Shown here: piece by piece, positions 24,433 through 37,169 of the stretch
Numbering within the stretch: the first letter of the stretch is position 1
How the letters are laid out: each line of letters opens with the position of its first letter
Source: Hypomesus transpacificus
Taxonomy: Eukaryota > Chordata > Actinopteri > Osmeriformes > Osmeridae
DNA: 64,000 nt
NCBI RefSeq assembly: GCF_021917145.1
Contig: NC_061061.1
Coordinates: 289,001 to 353,000 of the forward strand
Direction of reading: 5' to 3'
Translations under genes and position numbers: made by a program
Notes under the pieces: generated by a model
Databases searched by the model: none
Seen by the model: only the letters and a program-made list of their open reading frames with translations
Told to the model about the DNA's origin: nothing

Positions 24433-25334
24433 GGCAGGCACAGAGGCTTTTTGAGTCATCAAATTCACGCAAGTATATTTTCTCTCGCACTCTGTCTCTT
24501 TATCTCCCTCCTTTTCCCTCTCTCTCTCCCTCCCTCCCTCCCTCTCTCCCTCCCTCTATCTCTCTCTCTCTCTTTCTCTCTCTTTCCTTCTCTCTCCCTC
24601 CTCTCTATTTATACATACACTTTCTACACACAGAGACACACTCACACACAAACACACCTACAAACTCACACAAACACGCACTTACATAAACACAGTCACA
24701 TACACATACTGAAATAGAAGCTCATATTAGAACATTCCCACCCATGTTGTGCCCCAGAGATATTATCATTGTATGAAAACATTGTTTCAGAATGACAGCA
24801 GTTAGGGTTTTAATTATCCATCCTGTACTGCACTTCTCTCACGTCAACCTTCCCTGTTTCCACTGATGTCCAAGTCACGCAGCACACACACACACGCAGC
24901 ACACACACACACACACACAAGAGAAAAAATTAGCCCTGCTCTGGCCACACACCCTGTTTTGTTTTGCTTAACGGTCGCTACTGGCAGGGTGACAAAGTGG
25001 AGCTGGTCTCTCTCCAGTTCTCCTGCCAAAGACCTCCTCAGCTAAACCCAAAAAGCAGGTTGGGTCAATACCTGTTTTCACTGATTTATCATCTCTATAA
25101 CGCTCTCTTCCACTTTAATTAGCTTGAGCCTGCCCATGCTAAGACTGGGCTGTGTGTGTGTGTGTATGCGTGTGTGTTGCTGTATCTACATGTGTGATCC
25201 TGTGTGTATCATCCGTCATACGACAGAGTCTTGTTCTATCTAGATTAGCATGGAAAGTCAGATTAGCTCATTCAGATTAGACTGAGTTGAGGGGCCAGCA
25301 GAGATAGGATGGACAGCAGGATGGATCTATTGCT

Positions 25335-26768
25335 TCTGTCAGGCCGGGCGGCAGGCTAGATCTACTGCTTCTGTCTGTCTGGACAGCAGGGTAAATCTAC
25401 TGCTTCTGTCTGGACGGACGGCAGGCTAGATCTACTGCTTCTGTCTGTCCGGACGGCAGGCTAGATCTACTGCTTCTGTCTGGCCGGACGGCAGGATAGA
25501 TCTACTGCTTCTGTCTGGCCGGACGGCAGGCTAGATCTACTGCTTCTGTCTGGCCGGACGGCAGGCTAGATCTACTGCTTCTGTCTGTCCGGACGGCAGG
25601 ATAGATCTACTGCTTCTGTCTGGCCGGACGGCAGGATAGATCTAATGCTTCTGTCTGGCCGGACGGCAGGCTAGATCTACTGCTTCTGTCTGTCCGGACG
25701 GCAGGATAGATCTACTGCTTCTGTCTGGCCGGACGGCAGGATAGATCTACTGCTTCTGTCTGGACGGACGGCAGGGTAAATCTACTGCTTCTGTCTGGCC
25801 GGACGGCAGGCTAGATCTACTGCTTCTGTCTGGACGGACGGCAGGGTAAACCTACTGCTTTTGTCTTGCCGGACGGCAGGCTAGATCTACTGCTTCTGTC
25901 TGGCCGGACGGCAGGCTAGATCTACTGCTTCTGTCTGGCCGGACGGCAGGCTAGATCTACTGCTTCTGTCTGTCCGGACGGCAGGATAGATCTACTGCTT
26001 CTGTCTGGCCGGACGGCAGGATAGATCTACTGCTTCTGTCTGGCCGGACGGCAGGCTAGATCTACTGCTTCTGTCTGTCCGGACGGCAGGATAGATCTAC
26101 TGCTTCTGTCTGGCCGGACGGCAGGATAGATCTACTGCTTCTGTCTGGACGGACGGCAGGGTAAATCTACTGCTTCTGTCTGGCCGGACGGCAGGCTAGA
26201 TCTACTGCTTCTGTCTGGACGGACGGCAGGGTAAACCTACTGCTTTTGTCTTGCCGGACGGCAGGCTAGATCTACTGCTTCTGTCTGGCCGGACGGCAGG
26301 CTAGATCTACTGCTTCTGTCTGGCCGGACGGCAGGCTAGATCTACTGCTTCTGTCTGTCCGGACGGCAGGATAGATCTACTGCTTCTGTCTGGCCGGACG
26401 GCAGGATAGATCTACTGCTTCTGTCTGGCCGGACGGCAGGCTAGATCTACTGCTTCTGTCTGTCCGGACGGCAGGATAGATCTACTGCTTCTGTCTGGCC
26501 GGACGGCAGGATAGATCTACTGCTTCTGTCTGGACGGACGGCAGGGTAAATCTACTGCTTCTGTCTGGCCGGACGGCAGGCTAGATCTACTGCTTCTGTC
26601 TGGACGGACGGCAGGGTAAACCTACTGCTTTTGTCTTGCCGGACGGCAGGCTAGATCTACTGCTTCTGTCTGGCCGGACGGCAGGCTAGATCTACTGCTT
26701 CTGTCTGTCCGGACGGCAGGATAGATCTACTGCTTCTGTCTGGCCGGACGGCAGGATAGATCTACTGC
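25335..26768. repeat. 35-bp minisatellite, about 41 copies, with 385-bp higher-order period
   Basis: The unit is CTAGATCTACTGCTTCTGTC followed by TGGCCGGACGGCAGG. Variant units recur in the same order. The distinctive variant GTAAACCTACTGCTTTTGTC occurs with its CCTAC at 25851, 26236 and 26621, exactly 385 bp (11 units) apart. Most units contain AGATCT. Confidence 0.96.
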
Positions 26769-27029
26769 TGCTGGCTGGGATTGTGGATTAGTGATCTGAA
26801 GACTTCAGGGTCTGGAAGAGTAGATCCTGCAGTTCTGTTGTTGTGTGTAGCTGGATCTCAAGTTCTAAAGTGTATCTGCATCAGGTGTTAGTGCAGGTTT
26901 GTTCTTAGTCCTGTTCTCCACAGTCCCCCACCAGTCTGCCCTCCGACCCCACATCACAGTTTTAGTTCTTAATCTCAGTCAGTGGGAGTTAGCGATGTGG
27001 TTCTTCATCTGTGAAGGGCTGGGTCTAGC

Positions 27030-27150
27030 TCGGTGGTTAGAGCGTTCAACGGCAGATCAAGAGGTCGCAGGTTGGAATCCCCCGCCGTACGTCTGTTTGG
27101 ATGAAAGCGGTCAAATGATCATTTATTAATATTCATCAGACATTTAGCGT
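27030..27150 (+). mobile_element. tRNA-derived SINE fragment
   Basis: A-box-like TAGCTCGGTGGTTAGAGCGT and B-box-like GGTTGGAATCC, then GTTTGGATGAAAGC, similar to the tail of the copy at 39705. It is too degenerate for a functional tRNA. Confidence 0.65.
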
Positions 27151-27408
27151 GTTCGTTGACCTCCCACAGCTACAGGGTAGTGCCCAGGAGGATCATGGGT
27201 AATCTGTTCTGCCCTGCCCGGTCCGACGATGACCTTGTACGTGGAGATGCCCCCACTCATGCCGTGTCTCATTGGCCTGTTACCGTGGGAACGTGGCATG
27301 TTACCACGGTAACGTGGTCCCCGTTTATTCCCCCCATGCCGAAAGGGTCATGTGACCTGTTATTAAGTTGGGAGGGGGGTTGACAGCACCACACAGCGCT
27401 TTGTGTGT

Positions 27409-27415
27409 GTGTGTG

Positions 27416-27500
<85 letters not shown>
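27409..27500. repeat. (GT)n microsatellite
   Basis: GT run of about 90 bp with one TCC interruption near its start. Confidence 0.96.
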
Positions 27501-27504
<4 letters not shown>

Positions 27505-27737
27505 CTATTCAACTTTACACACTGAAGAAGTTAAAGGTCAAAAGACTTAACACAGGCATTGTGGCTCTAACTTGTCTAGTTTATACAGAACACACACTCA
27601 CACACACACACTCAGTGTTTAATCAGTTTGTTTATATGGATCTCAGATGTTTACTTTTTGCCCTCCAAGGACTTGCCTTACCTGCCTCTACCCCCTTACC
27701 TGCCTCCACCCTCTTACCTGCCTCCACCCGGGTTGCA

Positions 27738-28422
27738 TGGTGCCTGCTGCTCAGTGGAGACTGCTGTGCCTGCTGCTCAGTGTAGACTGCTGTGCCTGCT
27801 GCTCAGTGGAGACTGCATGGTACCTGCTGCTCAGTGGAGACTGCATGGTGCCTGCTGCTCAGTGGAGACTGCTGTGCCTGCTGCTCAGTGGAGACTGCAT
27901 GATGCCTGTTGCTCAGTGGAGACTGCATGGTGCCTGCTGCTCAGTGGAGACTGCTGTGCCTGCTGCTCAGTGGAGACTGCTGTGCCTGCTGCTCAGTGTA
28001 GACTGCATGGTGCCTGCTGCTCAGTGGAGACTGCATGGTACTTGCTGCTCAGTGGAGACTGCATGGTGCCTGCTGCTCAGTGGAGACTGCATGGTGCCTG
28101 CTGCTCAGTGGAGACTGCTGTGCCTGCTGCTCAGTGGAGACTGCATGGTGCCTGCTGCTCAGTGGAGACTGCATGGTGCCTGCTGCTCAGTGGAGACTGC
28201 TGTGCCTGCTGCTCAGTTGAGACTGCATGGTGCCTGCTGCTCAGTGGAGACTGCATGGTGCCTGCTGCTCAGTGGAGACTGCTGTGCCTGCTGCTCAGTG
28301 GAGACTGCATGGTGCCTGCTGCTCAGTGGAGACTGCTGTGCCTGCTGCTCAGTGGAGACTGCATGGTGCCTGCTGCTCAGTGGAGACTGCTGTGCCTGCT
28401 GCTCAGTGGAGACTGCTGTGCC
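27738..28422. repeat. 26/28-bp mixed minisatellite
   Basis: About 25 copies of GCCTGCTGCTCAGTGGAGAC followed by either TGCATGGT (28-bp unit) or TGCTGT (26-bp unit). Because 26+28 is a multiple of three, frames of 260-280 codons stay open. I regard them as non-coding. Confidence 0.95.
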
Positions 28423-28587
28423 TGTATGATGTTGCTCTGGTGCCGTCCTACTGGAAACATGCTGTGGTGTTAGTGTGTTTGTTCATTAGTGTGTCTGTGT
28501 TTTAGCTTGTGTGTATACCTAGTTTGTGTGTATAACTAGTTTGTGTGTATACCTTTGCCTATATGTACCTGTGGGTGCATTTGTACG

Positions 28588-28596
28588 TGTGTGTGT

Positions 28597-28645
<49 letters not shown>
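28588..28645. repeat. (GT)n microsatellite
   Basis: GT run of about 55 bp. Confidence 0.95.
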
Positions 28646-28646
<1 letters not shown>

Positions 28647-29968
28647 TGTGTGTGTCTCTGTACAGTTCTGCAGGTCTGGCTCTCTCCTCCCTCTCTGCTG
28701 TCATCCTGTCAAGGTCACTAAGAGGATGTCATAAATCCAGGCTGGTCGTGTGACCAGCTCCTGGCTGCAGAGAACACACACACAGTCACTCACACACACA
28801 CATTTTCTCACACACACATACCCACCGCTCCGATGTCATGTACACCAGTCCTGCTGCTTAACTCTGTTTACCACACACACACACACGTACACACACACAC
28901 TAAGGTATGCCGGCTGTGCCTATTCCAGTAGCAGGGCAGTGTAAACAGACCAGGTTTGGAGAGACACACCGTCACAGCTGCTGCTTGTCTGCTCTCAGCA
29001 GACCACCCTACCACACACTGAGGAGGAGAGACCATCAGAGAGACTGGCAGGAGAAACTACAGGCTAGCTACAGAGACTGTGGAGAGATAAGAGAGAGGCC
29101 AGAGAGATATAAAGTGTAGAGAGACGAGAAAGACTGTTGAAGAACAGCAAGAAAATAGTCTGTAAAGAGAGACTGGACAGAGAGTGGGGGTGGGGGAGAG
29201 AGTGAAAGATTACAGAGAGAGAGGGAGAGAGAAAGGGTTAGGGAGGGGGAGAGGGGGGGAGACTGTAAAGGAGAAATAGGCCAGTACAGGCTGATCCCAG
29301 AGCAGGGTTAGTATGTCATCCTCCCTCATCCTTAATCCTCCACACTTACTTCCTGGGTCATAGGTCAACCAGGAAGACATTTGGAGACTGTACCTTGAAC
29401 CCCACTCGCTCTCTACTCTCCACTTGTTGTAGCCCTGTTAAGATGTATCTCTCTCCCCTCTCTCTTTCCCCCCCCCCCCCTCCCCCCTCGCACTCTATGT
29501 TTACTCACACACACACACACAGTCCTCATCTGAGTGTGCTGTATGTAGGTTAATCTCATGTTACGTAAGCCTGTTTACTGGTGGGCAGGGAGAGTCCAGG
29601 TGATCTAATCTGGCCACAGTGGCATCTGCAGTCCAGCAGCATGTATACCGCCCCGATACATGTAGTCTGGATTAACACACACAGACACTTACACACACAC
29701 ACACACATATAGACATAAACATACATAGACTCACACACAAGCTACCGGCCCAACAAGAGTTTCCCTTCACTGCAGAGTCCTTGTGGAAGGAATCCCTGAA
29801 CATACCATGCTGATGTAATCATCTCTCTATCTCCCTCTCTCTCCATCTCTCTCCCTCTCTCTCTCCCTCCATCTCCCTTTCTCTCTCCATCTCTATCTCT
29901 CTCTCTCTCCCTCCATCTCTTTCTTAATCTTTCTGTCTCTTTCGGGCTGTGTTCACAGTTTTCACGTA

Positions 29969-29969
<1 letters not shown>

Positions 29970-30046
<77 letters not shown>
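29970..30046. repeat. (CT)n microsatellite
   Basis: CT run of about 75 bp. Confidence 0.96.
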
Positions 30047-30052
<6 letters not shown>

Positions 30053-30719
30053 TATCTCTTTCCTCTACTTATCGTTTTTGCTTTCCCTCTCTCTCTATCC
30101 CTCTCTCTCTATCTTAATCTCCAGTTACACCTGAATGTTTCGCCATTTAAACACAGACGCTCTTGTCATCATTATGGTTGTGAGGATTATAGGACGAAGC
30201 GTCAGTTTAATAAGAGTGAAGCCGTAGCTGGAGGTTGGAGGGTTCAGCAGTGTATCATGGCCCTGAGTGGCCCTGCTCCAGAGAGGAGGGTTCAGCAGTG
30301 TATCAGGGCCCTGAGTGGCCCTGCTCCAGACAGTGGAGGGGGTTCATTCAGACTGGATGTCTGTTTCAGACTGGTAGCCTGTTTCAGACTGGAAGCTTGT
30401 TTCAGACTGGTAGCCTGTTTCAGAGTCAAACTCAGTTCTGCCTCTAACTGGCTGTTGACAGTTACTAGTTACGAGTCAGACACCATTTTTAACAAGGCTG
30501 TGTTTGTGTCGGCTTGCGTGTGTGTGTGTGTGTGCACGTGAGCTTGAGAGGAGAGCTCGTCTTGTGTGAAGGAGCATGCTGGGGAGACAGGAGCCAGGGT
30601 GTTTTGGGTAATCATGCTTACGTGCTCGCCAAGCCCTCAACAGTATCATCCTAACCATGGGCCAACAGCGCCCCCTTCTGGCTGTAGTACCGCATGTTGG
30701 AAAGTATTGCTGTTTTATC

Positions 30720-30785
30720 CTCAGCGAAGTACAGTACAGGGGGATTTGAACCTGTGACCTCATGTGTTGCAGTCAAGTGAGGTTG
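30720..30785 (-). mobile_element. Possible tRNA-derived SINE fragment
   Basis: Read on the minus strand it shows CATGAGGTCACAGGTTCAAA, a B-box-like motif, followed by TCCCCCTG. Only the B-box side is recognisable. Confidence 0.35.
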
Positions 30786-30837
30786 TCAGTTATGCCAGAG
30801 TGGATGTCCTGTTCCTCTATGTACAGGCAGCGCCGGT

Positions 30838-31092
30838 CGCTGAAACACACATCCATGTACAGAAACACACATCCATGTACAGAAACCCACAACCATGTAC
30901 AGAAACACATCTCTGTACTGAAACACACATCCATGTACAGAAACACACATCCCTGTACAGAAACACACATCCATGTACTGAAACACACATCCCAGTACAG
31001 AAACACACATCCATGTACTGAAACACACATCCATGTTCAGTAACACATCCATGTACAGAAACACGTCCATCTACAGAAACACACATCCATGT
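30838..31092. repeat. 20-bp minisatellite GAAACACACATCCATGTACA
   Basis: About 12 copies, with TGTACT and CCCTG variants. The His/Val-rich frames in it are shadows. Confidence 0.94.
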
Positions 31093-31189
31093 CCGCTTGT
31101 CTTGTTACTGACCCTGTCATCTCAGCTGGAGGGAGACCAGAAGAGGAGAATGAGCAGCCTTTGATGTTGAGAGTAAAGCAGAGTTATAG

Positions 31190-31375
31190 TACAGTAAAGT
31201 AGCACAAAGCAGAGTACTGTAGTACTGTAGAGTACTGTAGAGTACAGTACAGTTCAGTACAGTAGAGTTGTACGTAGAGTCCAGTAGAGTCCAGTAGAGT
31301 GCAGTAGAGTGCATTAGAGTACAGTTGAGTACCATTGAGTGCAATAGAGTTCAGTGGAGTACAGTACAGTAGGTT
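31190..31375. repeat. AGTAGAGTGCAGTAGAGTACAG degenerate repeats
   Basis: Short AGTACAGTAGAGT-type modules of 10-20 bp repeated with drift. Confidence 0.85.
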
Positions 31376-31460
31376 GTGACACCTGTGTCTCCTGTGTCTC
31401 CTGTGACAGCTGTGTCTCCTGTGACAGCTGTGTCTCCTGTGACAGCTGTGTCTCTTGTGT
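31376..31460. repeat. 18-bp CTGTGTCTCCTGTGACAG repeat abutting znrf2 RING exon
   Basis: Three full copies plus partial ones. Each ends in GACAG, so each carries a possible acceptor AG; possible exon starts would be 31410, 31428 and 31446, against the true start at 31472. Confidence 0.9.
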
Positions 31461-31471
31461 CCTGTCTCCAG

Positions 31472-31577
31472 AGGATGTGCTGAGCAAGGACGCAGGGGAG
31501 TGTTCCATCTGCCTGGAGGATCTGGTCCAGGGGGACACCATTGCACGCCTGCCCTGCCTCTGCATCTACCACAAAGG
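31472..31577 (+). CDS. znrf2: znrf2 RING exon
   Basis: Exon of 106 nt with acceptor GTCTCCAG and donor GTGAGG. It joins in frame to the previous exon (G plus AG gives Glu). It encodes EDVLSKDAGECSICLEDLVQ and then GDTIARLPCLCIYHKG: the first Cys pair of the RING (C-x2-C), the CLC segment and the ligand His. It is almost identical to human ZNRF2 over this stretch (ECAICLEELQQGDTIARLPC). The RING recruits the E2 enzyme. The exon ends with two bases of a Gly codon. Confidence 0.95.
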
Positions 31578-32109
<532 letters not shown>

Positions 32110-32167
32110 GTGTATTGATGAGTGGTTTGAGGTGAACAGGTCTTGTCCAGAACACCCATCAGATTAA
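32110..32167 (+). CDS. znrf2: znrf2 terminal coding exon
   Basis: Acceptor TTCTCTAG. The first base completes the Gly codon, then CIDEWFEVNRSCPEHPSD and a TAA stop (32165-32167). The Cys and CPEH ligands complete the RING. The last 18 residues equal human ZNRF2 as I recall it; ZNRF1 has SCIDSWFEV and ends in PAD. A strong donor (CACAG then GTGAGT) follows 21 nt after the stop, so the transcript probably has a 3'UTR intron. Confidence 0.95.
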
Positions 32168-33099
32168 AGGAAGGCTAAGATTGCACAGGTGAGTCTCCTT
32201 CGACTCGACTAACAGACAGGTCAGTCCTCACACCTGTCCACAGTATACTGTGTGTGCTCCACATTCCTGTGCTGCACACGGATAGGCTGGTGTGTGAAAC
32301 ATCTGAGCTCTGATTGGTTGGATCCCCACTCAATCAAAAGTTGAACTTATCTCACTTCTGCGTCCGTATTATGGAAGGGAAAATGCGCCGGTGGTCATTT
32401 GGAAAATGTACACGTCAAACTCCTTGTTCCATGTGGATCAGCAGCACGGGAAGTAGACATACGCTATGGTGAGAATATGGCTTTATACAGACAGGCTCAA
32501 GAAACACCTACTGAACAGGAAGTATCACAGGACAGCATCTGTGAATTATAATAACATGACAAATTAATATACACAAGATAATAATAATGAAAAGAACAGT
32601 ATTTAAAGAAAGATCCCTTTGAAGGAACTACATTTAGGTTTGACCCTATTCACTGCCTGTTTGTGGATATTATCGTTCTCTTCGTCCTGGGATGTGGGTT
32701 CTTTTAGCCGTGTCATGACTTCATCCTCTTCATCATCGTCCTCATCCTCCCAGCTGATATCTGACGTACTGATTGGTGTTTCTCCCTGCAGGTCCCTCCC
32801 CCCTCGAGGCTCTGATCCAATGACAACACACCGCAATGTGAATCCCCTCCTCCTCCCTGTTGCCAAGGAGACTGCTGGACACTGTGACTTAGTGGCCAGA
32901 GCAAGACTGACACACCCACTTTATAGACTCCGCCTCCTCCTGCCGACCCCCCTCCCCTTCTCCGGTACCTCAGGCCCCCCATCTCTACTACCACGCCCCC
33001 TGACCACTGGCCTCCTATATATGAGTACTACAAGGTGCCAAAACTCATTAAAGCAATCTTCAGGGATACACCATTCTATGCTGACCTGTTTCCTAGTAT

Positions 33100-33134
<35 letters not shown>

Positions 33135-36100
33135 CACAAGCACTTCTCACTCGTACATCATAGATGTGGGGAGAGGGATCCTCTGTTGCACAAAAATCCA
33201 ATCAGGAAAATGCTGTTGGTCTAATCTCTCTCTCACTCGCACAGGCACACACACACACACACACACACACACAGGCTGAGCCTGGCACCGTTGACCGTCA
33301 CTTCCTGAAAAACCCACCCTCAGTGATCTCTTCTGTGATTGGCTGAGCCTCTGTGATGCACATGTACACTCCCCCCCCTCCTGTATTGTTATTGGACGGC
33401 AGACCCCTGGCTCCTTCCACCCCATCGGAGCTGATTGTACACCAGGGGGCAGAGGGGAGGAGCCAGGAGAGTGGCTCCTCCCCCTCCTCCTCACGACTGT
33501 GTCTACCAGTGCCTTCACTTCCTCATCACACCGGACTAGCAGGGCGGGACAATGGAACTGAGCCGTGTGATTGGTTCAGCCTCTCTGTCTCACTTGGCGT
33601 CTCTCAGGCTACGGATAGACCCAGCTGAATGTGAACCACACACTCTCACACACCCACACGCACCGAGAACTACACACACAGACACACTCTCTCAGACACA
33701 CACCCACACGCACCGAGAACTACACACACAGACACACTCTCTCACACACACACCCATACACTCACACACACACATACTCACACCCTCTCACACACACTCG
33801 TACACACACACAAACCTCAAACTCCCCCTTGTTTTCAGCCTCACTGAGATTAGAAGTGCTCTGCTATGTGCGAACCCACCCCTGGGTGGCGCCACCCCCC
33901 AGGTGCCGGCCGTGGAGCGCAGTCCGAGAGCGGAGAGACCCCGACCCCAGGCAGGGTCTCTACCTGCTTCCTCCTCACTGCAGAGAGAAGGATCTTCTTA
34001 GACTGTAGCAAAGAGAAGGGTCCTCTTAGACTGTAGCAATACCCGTCTGGGGCATGAGGCCCTGTGCTGAGCCCCGATGCCCACCCTGAGGACCCTATCC
34101 TGGGCCAGCGGTTCCCCCCCCGACCCCCCTGACGACCTCCAGCTCCGCGGTTCCTGACGGGTCGAGATGTGTCCTAGCTTTTCACAGGGTTCTCCCCTTC
34201 TTCCACCCTCCATGTCAATCAATATTTATCATGATGCGTGTCAGTTATGCAAAATGATTTGACTGTGCGAAATTCGACATACTGTAATAATGTTGTGGTG
34301 TGTTATTTTTCTTTTTTTGTTCTTTGTTCTGTGAGTGGGGCGCAAGAATAGAGAGAGACCAGAAGTCAGGCCTTAATGCTCAGTGAGAGATGAGAGGGTT
34401 TGTCTCTTTTCGCTCATCATGTTTCTCCAAGTTTGTCAATTTTTCTTGTCTAATACAGTAGTTGCCTGCCTGATATAGCACACTGGCTTCCACCAATCAG
34501 AAGATTTAGCCCGTAACTCTTCAGCCTATCACAGTGGAGGCACCAGGAGACCCTTCCTCCTAACTGGTGGGGAGCCAGCAGTAGAACAAGATGCTAATGA
34601 GGCATTTGAATGTCGGGCCCCTCTATGACCACTTAAAGGGATAGTCCACTGTCAAATTCAAAAGAAACGTTACTGAGGCTGTTGTTTATGACGGTTTAAA
34701 TAAGGATGTAATAGGTTTATGGGATTTTCTCAGAGTCAAAGTTAACATGTCCTGATTTCAGCTTCATGGTGAGATACGATCTTTATGACTTCATGAGTCA
34801 GTTTGACAAAACTGTGGTTGGAGTATGCGCTGACTCTCCCTTTAATCCTCATTTTTTTTATTTGCACATCATCTAAAAAGAAACATCCCATTTCAGCGTC
34901 TCTCTTATTAAAAAGGCCTTGAAACATTTCTTCTTTTAAAGGTTTTAAAGCTTTCTACGAATACGCTGCTAATCGTTGAGTGGTTTCGACCTAGATTTAT
35001 CCAGATTAGTCATGGAAGTAAAAGAAAATATATACGCCTAGGTGACATTTTAAAGTCAAAGCTTTTTAAAATCAGTGCGTCATCTTCGATTTCAGCCCCA
35101 GGTGATTTTACGGCCCCGGGTGATTTTACAGCTGTGTTTAGTGATGTATCCTCTAGCTCAGTCTGTAATGATGTTGGATTCCCGCATATAACCTGTCACC
35201 GTAAGCTGAATCTTCATGGCACGTCCAAAGGTGTTTCAGTAGTTAAAGAATAATTAAACAGCCCAATTTAGAAGATCTGTATTGTTTGGGTGTATTCTCG
35301 CAGGTTTCCAAAGTGTATTTTCATGTTTCATCAATGCTAACTGCTGGGTTATCTCCTCTTACTCCTGATTCAGCTGGCTTACATCGTGTTCCTGTAAAAA
35401 AAACTAATGCTGCTTCTCCTTTTCATGGGGTCAATGTTGTGGAGAACCTTGTTCTCATGTGTGAAAGTTGTCTCCTGGTGGGGGTTCCTGTTTGGTGTAC
35501 AGCGTATATGAAAACAACAGCCTCCCTAAGTCCCCAGTAACCCGAGGCTTGAACCTCACCTTTAAAGAAATCTGTTTCTCTTCAAAAAAAAATGTAGCGC
35601 AACAGCTCATGATTGTGAAGCATCGTTTGTGTCCTGTGTTGATCTCTGGGAGGGAGGGAGGGAGGGAGGGAGGGAGGGAGGGACTCAGGAGACACACTGG
35701 ACTGCCAGGACAGCCTTATATGAGTTGTAAGACGTCAAGCACCTTTTATTATCCCATTTGTATGTGTGTGTTGTAAGCCGAGGGGGTCAATGTATGTTCA
35801 ACCAGATGTCTGTTACTCTGCTTTCTCTGAGCCCATATCAATCCTAGAGGGTCAACACCTATCCACAACCACCTTGGCAACAAGGTGTTTACCTGATGAT
35901 TGTTGCCCGTAGTAACAGAACGATGGGCTTTGTTTGACAGGGAGAGGGTGATCAAGGTTAAAAGATGATCAATAATATCCTGTATTGATCCTAGCATGTG
36001 ATTGGGTAAAGCTTGACTGGATGGTATATTTCTAATATACATGTGTAGCTGCATGTGTAGCTGGTGTGATTTCATGTCATTGTTTTGCCCAACTCCTTGG

Positions 36101-36480
36101 GAGTTGGGAGTCAGATGGCTGAGCGGTGAGGGAGTCGGGCTAGTAATCAGAAGGCTACCGGATTGATTCCCCGCCGTGTCAAATGATGTTGTGTCCTTGG
36201 GCAAGGCACTTCACCCTACTTGTCTCGGGGTGAATGTCCCTGTACTTACTGTAAGTCGCTCTGGATAAGAGCGTCTGCTAAATGACTAAATGTAAATCCT
36301 TCTTTGCATTAACACAAAATTTGAACATTACTGCAAACATGGATAAGACAAAACCATGACATGAAACCACACCAGCTACACATGCACACTATGACAGGAA
36401 GATGAATGCTTAGAAAATAGATTAACTTGAATGAAAGATGTCATCATAAGATTGTGAATAAAAACCCTTTTATTGTGGCT
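32168..36480 (+). other. znrf2: znrf2 3'UTR and 3' flank
   Basis: A 3'UTR donor at 32189 (GTGAGT) and a good acceptor at about 32791 (TTTCTCCCTGCAG) suggest a non-coding last exon starting near 32792. The first full plus-strand AATAAA I see after it is at about 36457, which would give a long 3'UTR; an earlier unrecognised poly(A) site is possible. CA-rich tracts lie at 33095-33140, 33245-33275 and 33640-33815, and a GGGA run at 35648-35682. No other gene recognised. The 3'UTR end is inferred. Confidence 0.5.
36107..36296 (+). mobile_element. tRNA-derived teleost SINE (V-SINE-like), second copy
   Basis: Same architecture as the 5297 copy: TGGCTGAGCGGTGAGGGAGT, B-box-like GGATTGATTCC, central GTGTCCTTGGGCAAGGCACT and tail GGATAAGAGCGTCTGCTAAA. 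It lies between the convergent 3' ends of znrf2 and nod1. Confidence 0.88.
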
Positions 36481-36548
36481 CATCATCTTAAGGTACTTCT
36501 GTAACCCACCCAACAGTACATGCCTAGAAAACATTCATCTTTTTATTT
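36457..36548. terminator. Poly(A) signals of convergent znrf2 and nod1
   Basis: AATAAA on the plus strand at about 36457 would serve znrf2. TTTATT at about 36542 (AATAAA on the minus strand) would serve nod1, about 620 bp after its stop codon. Signal matches only; cleavage sites not observed. Confidence 0.5.
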
Positions 36549-37169
36549 CAAGAGATTTTTTAGACACAGTATACTGTATATGTTATAACATTCCATTCAT
36601 GTCAAACAAAAACTACAACAAAAAAATTATGTACAGAAAATGAAATTAAAAGAGCAGATCTTTTAAAAGCTTGGTGTGGTTGAGTGTTGGTTAGTTTCAG
36701 TGGTGTCTGCCAGTCTGTGGAAACACATTCAACTTCCTCTCGCTTGCACAACCCTACTGGACCTGCCACACATACACTCCCTGTACAGCAGAGGTCTGCT
36801 CTGGTCCTCAGGGTTGCTCTGGATGTTTCCCTGCTCCAGCACACCTGATTCAGACGGCTGTGTTCAGGCTTCAGCAGAGCTGTCTGTGTGGAGTGTTCTC
36901 CACAGGGTGGAAGTACAGCGCAACCCTTATGTCCCAGCTGGGTCAGAGGCTTTTACACAGCTGCTGCTTAACACAACGGCATCCTACTTACAGGGGCTTC
37001 GGCTTTCATCTCAGACCCCCCCCCCCCTCCTTTTTACCCCAGACTGCACAGCAGGCACACATACTTGAATGATAAATATAATCATAATAATCATCATTTA
37101 AAAAGCAGAACTGCATCCAGTCCCCTGGCTCTCCTCCGAGCATGCTCAGTCCACGCTCGCCACATCCCC

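Larger units (their letters stand above)
22111..31471 (+). other. znrf2: znrf2 intron, 9.4 kb, repeat-rich
   Basis: Intron between the zinc-finger exon and the RING exon, bounded by GTAAGC and AG. It contains many minisatellites (listed), a SINE at about 27030-27150 and TG/CA tracts. The stretches 23680-24240, 24620-25330, 26770-27030, 28660-29950 and 30050-30830 are otherwise plain, with no exon recognised. Confidence 0.85.

Noticed and set aside
24844..24930. CRISPR-like regular repeats and other regular arrays in the window
   Set aside because: All are head-to-tail tandem repeats without unique spacers, in a vertebrate genome.
27628..28505. Open frames of up to 281 codons on the plus strand
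   Set aside because: Read from the 26/28-bp minisatellite within a znrf2 intron; no family resemblance.
32603..33224. Acidic minus-strand frame and overlapping plus-strand frame after znrf2
   Set aside because: Lie in the inferred 3'UTR/intron of znrf2; the acidic run comes from a TCATCCTC simple repeat and there is no family match.
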